Assembly: GCF_001577525.1 (NCBI RefSeq)
Contig: NZ_CP013015.1
Coordinates: forward strand, 1-64,000
Direction of reading: 5' to 3'
DNA from: Candidatus Desulfofervidus auxilii
Lineage (GTDB): Bacteria; Desulfobacterota; Desulfofervidia; Desulfofervidales; Desulfofervidaceae
DNA length: 64,000 bases
Shown: piece by piece, positions 1-7,902 of the stretch
Layout of the letters: each line of letters opens with the position of its first letter
Position numbering within the stretch: position 1 is the first letter of the stretch
Made by a program: the position numbers and the translations under genes
Notes under the pieces: generated by a model
The model's input: only the letters and a program-made list of their open reading frames with translations
What the model was told of the DNA's origin: nothing
Database searches by the model: none

Positions 1-240
1 ATGGAAAGTTCAAACCTACAAAATACAGTTAAGAAAATAGAAAACGGAAAACAGAAATTCCCAGTTCCCAATTCTAACATGTAAACGTGTCAATGTGTAA
101 ACGTGTTAACGCGCATAAAGAAGGAAAGGGAAACGGGAAACAGAAAATAGAAAACAGAAAATAGAAATTCCCAATTCCCATTTCCCAATTCCCATTTCCC
201 ATTTCCAACATTCTAACGTTCCAATTTGACAGAAGGCGAT
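1..240. repeat. Low-complexity repeat block
   Basis: This stretch alternates purine-rich runs (GAAAACAGAAAATAG type) with pyrimidine-rich runs (TTCCCAATTCCCATTTCCC type). The segment at 33-88 is partly repeated at 142-219, each copy going from AGAAAATAGAAAAC to AGAAATTCCCA and then to a TCTAACRT motif. Between them two near copies of GTAAACGTGT lie in tandem at 81-106. Opposed purine and pyrimidine tracts could fold back on one another. The first bases read as an open frame to a stop at 82-84, so the tail of an upstream gene cannot be excluded. No convincing gene is seen before 411. Confidence 0.7.
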
Positions 241-276
241 TTTGCATTTTTCAATTTGCATTCTGCATTGAGCCAT

Positions 277-296
277 CCTGCCTGTCGGCAGACAGG
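277..296. repeat. Dispersed GC-rich palindromic repeat, copy 1
   Basis: CCTGCCTGTCGGCAGACAGG is an imperfect 20-bp palindrome, strikingly GC-rich for its surroundings. Related copies lie at 14032-14051, 14478-14498, 30403-30449 and 55923-55968. The rest of 297-410 holds no recognisable gene. Confidence 0.8.
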
Positions 297-410
297 TGCG
301 CTTAACATTTGGATCTCCGTTAAAATTACTTTGACGAAGTCCTGCTTCCAGTTTGGCAATAAGTAGTTTTGAAGGAGTTTTTGTGGTAAAATAAAAAAGA
401 AATCAAGACC

Positions 411-2132
411 ATGGATAATAGCTACCAATTAAAAAAATTAGAGGGATTTGACTTAGTTGAAGTCATTTCTAATCCTAAAACCCCTTGTCATATAAAACAA
501 AAGGCTATCCGCACATTAAGAAATATAATCTATAAAGACCGCCAGCTTGCTTGGAAAATAATAGAAAAACTCCTTCCTGTATTAGAAACGTTTATTATCC
601 ATCCTAGAGATAACGATTTACAAAGAGAAGCCCTTTGGTTATTAGGGTATGTGAGAAATCACCTCTCTATTGGTATCATAGAAAATCTCATTGCTTCTCC
701 CCAGACTCCTCCTTTATTAAAAGAAAAGGCCCTTCGGGTATTAGGATTTTCTATTTCTCGAGGTAGTAAACTCGCTGCCCAAGCTGTAGAAAGGTTATTA
801 CCTATCCTAGAAAGTCTTATTGTTTCTACTCAAACTCTTGATGGATTGAAGAAAATGGGTATTAAGACATTGGTAAAGGGATTACCACTTAAGGTGGATA
901 GTCCAAAGGTAGAGTTCCCAAAGGAGAGTTATAATTTTGTCTCTATTGATGATATATTGTCTAAAGTTCGATCTCCCCATAATCCCAGATTTATCTCACG
1001 TAGTTTAGTTTATGACTTGAATGACAATAATATCTTAGTCATTAAAATATTAAAAGAAAAACAACACCCTTCATCATTGTTAAGGGAAGGATATTGGATT
1101 AAATATTTAAATAAACTCAAAACAGAGGGACATTTCACAGATGTCAGATTTGATATACCTCAATTATTAGAATTTTGTGGTGGTTATGTAATAAAACTCA
1201 CTAATATTCCTATAAGAATCCCTAAAGAGATAAAACTTCACCCAGATAAATATGCCATTTGTTTTGTAATTTCCAAAGAATATTTCTGCTATCCTAACGA
1301 AACCCAGCCTGAAAGGGCCTTATCCTGGCAAGAGATTAAAGAGGTAATGGCCCGATGTGCATATTTGCTAGGCTATCTTACCTCTTTGGGTATTATTCAT
1401 ACAGAGGTAATTCCTTTATTCCATAATAGAATTCAGATAGGGAGAAGGTTTGATAGGGGTTTATACAGATGGCAATTTAAAGGAAGATTGGATAGATGGC
1501 TTGTTTCTTGCGACTGGCCTAATTTTGGAAAAACAGGGATAAGAGATTTTGAACATATTATTTCTTGGGGTGAGAAACCACCAGTAGGATATCAAGATCG
1601 GTCAGGATTGTATCGTTTTATAGGAAATCACTTGTTAAGTTTGTTTCTGGTCACAGGTAGTTACTTCAGAAACAGAAAAAGAGAAATGACAGGCTGGGAC
1701 CATAAAGGGAATCCTGTGGATGCTCGAAATCTATTTAATAAGTCCCTTTTTAAAGAAATAATTCAAGCTATTTTGTTATCTTATTATAAAGGATTTGTGG
1801 GAAAAGAATATTTAGAAAAATTTCCTTTTGATTTAGACAATCTTATCCAAAGAGCCATTGAAGAGATGGGAGTAGATAGGCATATGGAAGAAAGATTAAG
1901 GATAGAGGACCAACAAAGGATGTCTGATGAAGAATTCAAGGAATTCCTGATAACTAAAGGATATTCTGGAGAAGAAATAAAAAGATTTGTCAAGGGAAAG
2001 GAAGATATAATCTTACTCAGTGGTCCTCATTTAGGGGGATTTAATGAATTAATATCTTTGCCTGAGATGATTGATGCTATAACTATATGGGCAGCGTTAT
2101 GTATAATTGGTAAATATAAAAATGGTTTCTGA
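411..2132 (+). CDS. HEAT-repeat protein with SidJ-like pseudokinase domain
   Basis: A 573-aa protein of unproven function. Residues ~10-160 are paired helices typical of HEAT/armadillo repeats. Residues ~175-480 look like a divergent kinase fold: VIK (Lys212) as the possible beta-3 lysine, Glu226 as its helix-C partner, a catalytic-loop-like H330...HN339, and RDFEH (Asp379) where DFG would sit. The block GRLDRWL-SC-WPNFG-GIRDFEH and the later HLLSLFLVTGSYFR resemble, from memory, a bacterial family annotated as SidJ-related pseudokinases. Legionella SidJ uses a kinase-like fold for calmodulin-dependent polyglutamylation. A similar reaction here is inference. The gene is monocistronic, cytosolic (no signal peptide) and has repeats upstream. 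No strong ribosome site precedes the ATG. Confidence 0.55.
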   Translation: MDNSYQLKKLEGFDLVEVISNPKTPCHIKQKAIRTLRNIIYKDRQLAWKIIEKLLPVLETFIIHPRDNDLQREALWLLGYVRNHLSIGIIENLIASPQTPPLLKEKALRVLGFSISRGSKLAAQAVERLLPILESLIVSTQTLDGLKKMGIKTLVKGLPLKVDSPKVEFPKESYNFVSIDDILSKVRSPHNPRFISRSLVYDLNDNNILVIKILKEKQHPSSLLREGYWIKYLNKLKTEGHFTDVRFDIPQLLEFCGGYVIKLTNIPIRIPKEIKLHPDKYAICFVISKEYFCYPNETQPERALSWQEIKEVMARCAYLLGYLTSLGIIHTEVIPLFHNRIQIGRRFDRGLYRWQFKGRLDRWLVSCDWPNFGKTGIRDFEHIISWGEKPPVGYQDRSGLYRFIGNHLLSLFLVTGSYFRNRKREMTGWDHKGNPVDARNLFNKSLFKEIIQAILLSYYKGFVGKEYLEKFPFDLDNLIQRAIEEMGVDRHMEERLRIEDQQRMSDEEFKEFLITKGYSGEEIKRFVKGKEDIILLSGPHLGGFNELISLPEMIDAITIWAALCIIGKYKNGF

Positions 2133-2161
2133 TTATACTAGATTTCAGGAAATTCAAGGTT

Positions 2162-2218
2162 TTGACTTCTTGATTGAATGTTTCTTTAAGTAGGGATGAC
2201 AGTCCTCCATGAAGTCAA
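2162..2218. repeat. Intergenic inverted repeat (8-bp arms)
   Basis: TTGACTTC at 2162-2169 is matched perfectly by GAAGTCAA at 2211-2218, enclosing 41 nt that contain a small AGGG/GUCCU hairpin. It lies between the pseudokinase-like gene and the first LPS glycosyltransferase. It may be a transcript-end structure or a small element. No T-run follows. Confidence 0.4.
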
Positions 2219-2273
2219 TAATGACCGAGCTAAGGGGTCAATCTTAAGTGAAGATTGATATTTGTTTTTCTAA

Positions 2274-2302
2274 TTGACACAGGAATAATTTCTTTGTATT
2301 TT
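2274..2302 (+). promoter_or_regulatory. Sigma-70-type promoter, apparently leaderless
   Basis: A perfect -35 TTGACA (2274-2279), a 17-bp spacer and -10 TATTTT (2297-2302) end 6 nt before the ATG at 2309. Transcription would start at about the first base of the start codon, so the glycosyltransferase mRNA is predicted to be leaderless. Confidence 0.65.
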
Positions 2303-2308
2303 TGGGCA

Positions 2309-3076
2309 ATGTCAAAAAAGCTCCCTCTTTCAGTAATAATTATTACCAAAAATGAAGAAAAATTAATTTCTGCTTGTTTGGAAAGTGTTAGCTTTGCTGA
2401 AGATATAGTAGTTTTGGATGCAGGCAGTGAAGATAATACCACAGAAATTGCCAAGTCCTTTGGCTGCAGGGTATTTGTTGAAGAATGGAAGGGATATGGT
2501 CCACAAAAACAAAGTGCTTTGGAAAAGACTTATCACAAGTGGGTTTTAAGCCTAGATGCCGACGAAAGAATACCTCCTGAAACTGCCCAAATTATTTCAC
2601 AAATAATTCAAGACCCAAAGGCCCAAGCTTACAGTTTCCCTCGCAAAAATTTCTTTCATGGAAAATGGATAAAACACAGTGGGTGGTGGCCAGATAGGGT
2701 GGTAAGACTGTTTGATAAAGAGCATGGAAAGTTTGAAGGCATAGTTCATGAGACATGGGTTACAGAGGGTAAAATTATTGAATTAAATGTTCCCATAGAG
2801 CATTATAGTTATCAAAATTACTCTCAAATGCTTAAAAAAATGAATGAATATTCTTCCACTAGGGCTAGGGAACTCTATGATAAAGGCATTAGGGTAAATC
2901 TTCTTACCCCATTTTTACATGGAGGTTGGATGTTTATCAGGAGTTATTTCTTGAAATTAGGCCTTCTTAATGGGTTGGATGGTTTTATAATTTCATTCAT
3001 AAATGCCTGTAACTCATTTTTTAAATATGCAAAGCTGTTAGAAATGCAAAAAACCCCAGAAAGACAATATGAGTGA
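2309..3076 (+). CDS. Family 2 glycosyltransferase, WaaE/KdtX-like (LPS core)
   Basis: A 255-aa GT-A glycosyltransferase. It opens with the family-2 motif LSVIIITKNEE, followed by DAGSEDNT and the nucleotide-sugar/metal motif LDADERI. The C-terminal half (HGGWMFIRSYFLKLG) matches WaaE/KdtX-type enzymes that add a glucosyl residue to inner-core LPS at the inner face of the membrane. An earlier start at 2255 would add a hydrophobic stretch not typical of the family. The promoter at 2274-2302 falls inside that extension, so the ATG at 2309 is preferred. It is followed 6 nt downstream by another core glycosyltransferase. The exact sugar is not determinable. Confidence 0.82.
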   Translation: MSKKLPLSVIIITKNEEKLISACLESVSFAEDIVVLDAGSEDNTTEIAKSFGCRVFVEEWKGYGPQKQSALEKTYHKWVLSLDADERIPPETAQIISQIIQDPKAQAYSFPRKNFFHGKWIKHSGWWPDRVVRLFDKEHGKFEGIVHETWVTEGKIIELNVPIEHYSYQNYSQMLKKMNEYSSTRARELYDKGIRVNLLTPFLHGGWMFIRSYFLKLGLLNGLDGFIISFINACNSFFKYAKLLEMQKTPERQYE

Positions 3077-3082
3077 GACATT

Positions 3083-4156
3083 ATGAAAATTGCTTTCATT
3101 AAAAGAAAATTTTCATTTTACGGAGGAGCAGAGCAAGATTTGCAAAAGGTGATGATAAATTTAGCGCAAAGGCATGAAATACATTTACTTACTTCTTTGT
3201 GGGAAGAGTCTACAGCTTTTAAAATCCACAAAATTTCTTCTTTAGGAATTGCACCTGACTTCATTTTTGCTCAAAGGGTGAAACAATATTTAAAAACACA
3301 TCCCTTTGATGTTGTAGTCAGTTTTGAACGAACATGCAGTCAGGATATATATCGGGCATCGGATGGTTGCCACAAAAAGTGGCTTGAACAAAGAAAGTTT
3401 ATTGATGGATATTTAAAGTGTCTAAGTTTTCGTTTTAATCCTCATCATTTAACTATCCTTTTTTTAGAAAAAAAGGCGCTTAAAACTTCAAAAAAAATCA
3501 TTACTCTCTCCCAAATGGATAAAAGAGCATTTAAAACATTTTATGGTGAGGAAATTGCTAAAAAATGCACAGTTTGTTATAATGGAGTTGATTTAAAACG
3601 TTTTTTCCCTCCTAGCTTAGAAAAAAAGCAAGAATTCCGAGGTCAATTAGGTCTGGAAGATAAAAAAGTATTATTGTTTGTTGGGAGTGGTTTTAAACGG
3701 AAGGGATTGTTATTTGTCTTGGATGTCTTAAAATGCCTGCCCAAAAAATTTGTATTATTAGTAGTTGGGAAAGGAAAGATAGGAAAAAAATTGTTAAGAG
3801 GATTAGAAAAAAGAATATATTTTTTGGGCCCTCAGAGAAAAATAGAAAGATTTTACCAATTAGCTGATATATTTGTACTTCCCACAATTTATGACCCCTT
3901 TGGGAATGCCATTTTAGAAGCCATGGCTTGTGGTTTGCCGGTAATTACCACAAATGCTAGTGGGGCATCAGAGATCATAGAAAATGGCAAAGAAGGTTTT
4001 ATTTTAAATTTTCCTGTAAATTTAGAAGAATTTGCCTATTGCCTGGAAATAGCTTCTAAAAATCAAAAGATAATGGGAAAAAATGCTTATGAGAAAGCGA
4101 AACTTTTTTCTTTAGAAAAGGCCGTCAATGAGTTTTTGGAAGTAATTGAAAGGTAA
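3083..4156 (+). CDS. Family 4 glycosyltransferase, WaaG-like
   Basis: A 357-aa GT-B enzyme. N-terminal FSFYGGAEQDLQKV and the middle segment ERTCSQDIYRASDGCH are characteristic of WaaG/RfaG-like LPS-core glucosyltransferases. The nucleotide-sugar site YDPFGNAILEAMACG-PVITT appears near residue 270. It likely transfers a hexose from a UDP-sugar to core heptose at the cytoplasmic membrane. It sits 6 nt after the WaaE-like gene and 19 nt before a heptosyltransferase, so the three form an LPS-core operon. Substrate assignment is by family only. Confidence 0.82.
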   Translation: MKIAFIKRKFSFYGGAEQDLQKVMINLAQRHEIHLLTSLWEESTAFKIHKISSLGIAPDFIFAQRVKQYLKTHPFDVVVSFERTCSQDIYRASDGCHKKWLEQRKFIDGYLKCLSFRFNPHHLTILFLEKKALKTSKKIITLSQMDKRAFKTFYGEEIAKKCTVCYNGVDLKRFFPPSLEKKQEFRGQLGLEDKKVLLFVGSGFKRKGLLFVLDVLKCLPKKFVLLVVGKGKIGKKLLRGLEKRIYFLGPQRKIERFYQLADIFVLPTIYDPFGNAILEAMACGLPVITTNASGASEIIENGKEGFILNFPVNLEEFAYCLEIASKNQKIMGKNAYEKAKLFSLEKAVNEFLEVIER

Positions 4157-4175
4157 TTTATTCTCTTAAATATAA

Positions 4176-5294
4176 ATGCGTATCTTGGCTATTAAACTAA
4201 AACAAATAGGAGATGTATTGCTCTGTGAACCTGCCTTAAGAGCAATAAAAACCCGCTTTTCTAATGCCCATTTGACAGTAATTGTTAATAGCTACACTGC
4301 CCCTATGTTAAAATATGCAGATTATATTGATGAATTATTAGGGTATGATCGCCGTTTAAAAGAATTGAGTGTTTTAAAGAGGATTAAAGGGGAATTGAAT
4401 TTTTGCAAAAATTTCTTTCTTAATAACTATGATATTGCCATAAATTTTGCTAGTGGAGATAGGGGCGCTATTTATTCTTTACTTTCAGGGGCGAAATATA
4501 AAATTGGATTTTTTGCAAAAAAGGGATTTGTAGGCAAAAACCTTATTTATGATAAGCTTCTAATAGAACCAGATACACACGCAGTAATGCATGATTTGTA
4601 TCTAGTGTGTGAGGGGTTGGATATTTTACCTAGGGACTATGAGGTTAAACTATATTTAAAAGACAAAACGATCGAGGATGCTAAAAACAGGTTGCGCAAG
4701 CTAGGGATTAACCAAGGTGATTTAGTAGTTTATCTCCACCCTATAACCCATTGGTCATTTAAGTCCTGGAGAGATGACTATATGGCTACAGTAATTAATT
4801 GGTTTCTAAAAAATGGTATAAAGGTTATCCTGGGCGGTAGTGGGGAGAAGGAAAAAAGGAGGGTAGAAAACATCCTTAGTTTTGTCAATAAAGGGGTGAT
4901 AAATTTAGTAGGAAGATTGGATTTGGAGGAATTGTGTGGGATAATTTATCATTGTCATCTATTCTTTGGCATTGATACTGCACCCATGCACATTGCTGCT
5001 GCTTTAAATAAACCTGTAATTGCCCTATTTGGCCCTAGTCTTACCCATAGATGGGGGCCCTGGGAAAATAATTTGAGCTATCCGGTAAAGTCCTTTCAAT
5101 CTCCTTATAAAAGGAAGGGTGTCCAATCTTTAGGAAAACATATTATTATTCAAAAAGAATGGCCCTGTGTGCCTTGTGACAAAAAAGGCTGTAATAACAA
5201 AGGATTTTCTGAGTGTTTGGGCGAGATTAAACCAAAGGAGGTCATAAATATATTACAAGAAAAGATATCTCAGCTTTCCCCTGTTTTTCCCTAA
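4176..5294 (+). CDS. Family 9 heptosyltransferase, WaaQ-like
   Basis: A 372-aa GT9 glycosyltransferase. It begins with the family signature RILAIKLKQIGDVLLCEPALRAIK and carries the ADP-heptose-site block FFGIDTAPMHIAAALNKPVIALFGPS. The C-terminal CVPCDKKGCNN segment is common in heptosyltransferase III (WaaQ) relatives. Predicted role: adding L-glycero-D-manno-heptose to the LPS inner core. It is the third gene of the core operon. Its 3' end overlaps that of the opposed ligase-like gene by 4 bp. Confidence 0.85.
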   Translation: MRILAIKLKQIGDVLLCEPALRAIKTRFSNAHLTVIVNSYTAPMLKYADYIDELLGYDRRLKELSVLKRIKGELNFCKNFFLNNYDIAINFASGDRGAIYSLLSGAKYKIGFFAKKGFVGKNLIYDKLLIEPDTHAVMHDLYLVCEGLDILPRDYEVKLYLKDKTIEDAKNRLRKLGINQGDLVVYLHPITHWSFKSWRDDYMATVINWFLKNGIKVILGGSGEKEKRRVENILSFVNKGVINLVGRLDLEELCGIIYHCHLFFGIDTAPMHIAAALNKPVIALFGPSLTHRWGPWENNLSYPVKSFQSPYKRKGVQSLGKHIIIQKEWPCVPCDKKGCNNKGFSECLGEIKPKEVINILQEKISQLSPVFP

Positions 5295-6457
5295 ACTCGC
5301 TCAACTTTTATACTCGATGAAAATAGGCCCAAAATAGCCATAAAGAGCATAGCACTTTCTGTGCTCAACATTGAGTATCCTATTCCAATCACAAAAAGGT
5401 GAATAAAGTTCCCAAGGCAGGCATACCATAAAGGGGTAATAATCTCGCCCTCTCTATTCCTGGTTTTGGAAAGTAGATGCAAATATAACCCTAAAAAAAT
5501 AAGGAAGGAGAAAAGCCCAATTAACCCTCTCTCACTAGCAATATTTAAAAAAACATTGTGGGCATCACTGCTCCTTATATCTCTAGGAAGATTGTATTTT
5601 ACTCGATTTTCTTTAAGACTGTAAGTTTTGGGCCCAATGCCTAAAAAGGGTCTATCCTTTATTATCTTCAAGGCTCCTTGCCAAATTGCACAGCGAACAT
5701 AAAAATCAGGCTTCAACATTTTAATCCTTTCCTTTAATGGGACAAAAAGAAATAGAAACAGAATAATCAAAAGGCACCCAAGGGCTAGTATCTTAAAATG
5801 CCTTCTGAGGGCACAGAAGATTAAAAATATTACACTTACAGAAAAAAGGGTGGCCCTGGTTAAGGACAGAGAAAGCACTCCAAGAGTCAAGATAGTAGCG
5901 GCTACTACCAGAAAGAAAAAAGGATTTTTCTTTGGTTTATTAGTTAGCAATATGCCAAAAGTTAAGGAAAGAAAGAGTGCTAAATAGGTAGCAGTACTAG
6001 TGCGATAACCAATAAAATTAATAGATTCTAGAGAGGGTGCTTCTAAATAGTGCTTTATCCCTATAAGGTCTCCTATCATCATGGAAATGATAATAATCAA
6101 GATAGCAAACTTTATTTTAGCTTTGGTGTCAATGCTGTATTTGACCAGAAAAAAGAGCATAACAAACCTGAAGGTATCCCAGGCACCTTTTTTTAGGGCA
6201 TAATCTCTATAAGGGGAAAAAATGGCGCTGACCAGGGTCAGGAAAAGGAAAAGTAATAATGCCTTATCAATGCCCGCAAGTGGAAACTTTTTTCTATAAA
6301 GAACGCTTCCTATAAAGAAAAGAAATAAAGCACTTACAAATGCAATATTTTTAGGGGCCTCAAAGAGTGGTAGTGAAAATAGGGTCAGTAAAATGAAAAC
6401 ATAAGTCGTTTTCTCTAATAGTTCTGCTATAACTCCGCTTTTCTTTTCTTCGGCCAT
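5291..6457 (-). CDS. O-antigen ligase/polymerase family membrane protein
   Basis: A 388-aa polytopic membrane protein with about ten hydrophobic segments. The Wzy_C/WaaL signature lies near residues 275-315: RPFLGIGPKTY followed by DAHNVFLNIASERGLIG in the large periplasmic loop, where ligases and polymerases have functional Arg and His residues. It likely joins or polymerises undecaprenyl-linked glycans onto lipid A-core in the periplasm. Ligase and polymerase cannot be told apart by sequence. It lies tail to tail with the heptosyltransferase, which supports a role in LPS assembly. A promoter lies at 6485-6512. Confidence 0.78.
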   Translation of the reverse strand: MAEEKKSGVIAELLEKTTYVFILLTLFSLPLFEAPKNIAFVSALFLFFIGSVLYRKKFPLAGIDKALLLFLFLTLVSAIFSPYRDYALKKGAWDTFRFVMLFFLVKYSIDTKAKIKFAILIIIISMMIGDLIGIKHYLEAPSLESINFIGYRTSTATYLALFLSLTFGILLTNKPKKNPFFFLVVAATILTLGVLSLSLTRATLFSVSVIFLIFCALRRHFKILALGCLLIILFLFLFVPLKERIKMLKPDFYVRCAIWQGALKIIKDRPFLGIGPKTYSLKENRVKYNLPRDIRSSDAHNVFLNIASERGLIGLFSFLIFLGLYLHLLSKTRNREGEIITPLWYACLGNFIHLFVIGIGYSMLSTESAMLFMAILGLFSSSIKVERV

Positions 6458-6484
6458 TTAATCATTTAATTCCGCGCTTTGCAT

Positions 6485-6512
6485 ATTATACTAAGACTGC
6501 TTGTCCTGTAAA
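6485..6512 (-). promoter_or_regulatory. Sigma-70-type promoter of the ligase-like gene
   Basis: Read on the minus strand: TTTACA (6512-6507), a 16-bp spacer, then a perfect TATAAT (6490-6485). The predicted leader to the ATG at 6457 is about 20 nt. Confidence 0.55.
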
Positions 6513-6688
6513 GGGAGGGGTTACAATTTTCCATAGGAAATATAATTTTTTCCTACTTAAATATCTAAAGTCCATTGAAATTCCATTATTGCTGGCATAT
6601 AACAAGCAAAATGCAAGATTGTGAACTTATGGTATTATGGCCAGTTCTTTTTACTTCATGGAAATGGGTAGGTTAGAAACAAGAGAAA

Positions 6689-7780
6689 ATGCCTAAGATA
6701 AAAATTCTACATCTAGAAAGTGCCATGGGTTTTGGAGGACAACAAATCAGGATTTTAAACAAAATAAGGGCACTAAGAGAAAAAAATTATTGGATTACTT
6801 TAGGGGCATTCCCCAAAAGTGAGATTTTTAAAAAGGCCTGTCAAATGGAACTCAAGGTTTATCCTTTGCCTTTAAAAAAAAGGGACTTAAAAGGAATTTT
6901 TGCGGTTTTAGATTTAATAAAAAAAGAACATATTCATATATTACATACTCATACCAGTTGGGATAGCTGGCTAGGAGGGATAGTTAAAACTATTTATCCC
7001 AAATTTGCCCTGATCAGAACTAGACATGTTTCTACCCCTATCGGAAGAACCCCTCTAAGCTGGCTACTTTATAATGTATTTCCTCATTATATCATCACCA
7101 CCGGTGAGGCTATTAAAAATCAGTTAATAAATTACAATAAGTTTAATCCTAAAAAGATTGTTTCTATCCCTACAGGTGTAGATTTGGCTGTGTTTGACCC
7201 TGATAAAGTAAAACCAGGATTACTTCCACCAAATGGTTTTAATATAGGAATGATTTCTATCTTTTTAGAATGGAAGGGACACAAATACTTTATTTTAGCT
7301 GCAAAAGAAATTTTAAAAGAAATTCCCCATGCTGAATTTTATATAGTAGGCAATGGGAACAAAAGAGCCCGGGCAAGGATAGAAAAACAAATCCAAGATT
7401 TTAATTTACAAAATAAAGTCCATTTACTTGGATTTAGAGAAGACATACCCCAGATTTTAGCCTCTTTAAATGTATTGGTGCATCCTTCTTATGCTGGTGA
7501 AGGCTTACCGCAGGCAATTTTGCAAGCCTTAGCCATGAAAAAACCAGTTATTACTACCAATATAGGTAGTATTTACGAAGTAATAAAACATAGAGAAACA
7601 GGTTTAATCGTTCCGCACCAAGATCCACAAGCCATTACTGAAGCAGTTTTAGAGTTATATAAAAGCCCTGCTTTGAGAGAAAAATTGGGTAAAAAAGGAC
7701 GGAAATTGGTAGAACAAAGATATTCCTTTGCTAAAATGATAGAGGAGATTGAAAATATTTATAATTCCTGTAGGCAATGA
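6689..7780 (+). CDS. Family 4 glycosyltransferase
   Basis: A 363-aa GT-B enzyme with an N-terminal acceptor domain (GFGGQQIRILNKI, IHILHTHTSWDSWLGG) and the donor-site motif AGEGLPQAILQALAMKKPVITTNIGS near residues 270-295. The second acidic residue of the usual EX7E motif is Gln here (AILQA), a substitution also remembered from LPS-cluster relatives. Its place after the LPS-core genes suggests it builds core or O-chain. Donor and acceptor are unknown. It is preceded by 231 bp without a gene that hold the divergent promoter of the ligase-like gene. The ribosome site is weak. Confidence 0.75.
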   Translation: MPKIKILHLESAMGFGGQQIRILNKIRALREKNYWITLGAFPKSEIFKKACQMELKVYPLPLKKRDLKGIFAVLDLIKKEHIHILHTHTSWDSWLGGIVKTIYPKFALIRTRHVSTPIGRTPLSWLLYNVFPHYIITTGEAIKNQLINYNKFNPKKIVSIPTGVDLAVFDPDKVKPGLLPPNGFNIGMISIFLEWKGHKYFILAAKEILKEIPHAEFYIVGNGNKRARARIEKQIQDFNLQNKVHLLGFREDIPQILASLNVLVHPSYAGEGLPQAILQALAMKKPVITTNIGSIYEVIKHRETGLIVPHQDPQAITEAVLELYKSPALREKLGKKGRKLVEQRYSFAKMIEEIENIYNSCRQ

Positions 7781-7900
7781 ACATTCTCCATACGGCCCCT
7801 TAACCTGTCTGGCCACTCTGAAGGCTTGGTCTTGATGGCTTAACGAAGCATCTGCTAAGCTATAAATAAAGATTAACGCCTAAATTTTGGGGAATGTTCA
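7778..7900. repeat. Inverted-repeat element between convergent genes
   Basis: TGAACATTCTCC at 7778-7789 is mirrored by GGGGAATGTTCA at 7889-7900 (11 of 12 pairs), enclosing about 99 nt. Inside are a GGCC...GGCC pair around a CCTGTCTG core and a GCTTA (7838-7842)/TAAGC (7856-7860) stem. The element fills the space between convergent genes and its left arm overlaps the stop codon of the glycosyltransferase. It could be a small non-autonomous element or a structured RNA. Confidence 0.55.
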
Positions 7901-7902
7901 AA

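Noticed and set aside
7778-7900. tRNA or known small RNA in the convergent gap
   Set aside because: No T-loop GGTTCGA-type motif or acceptor-stem pattern is visible.
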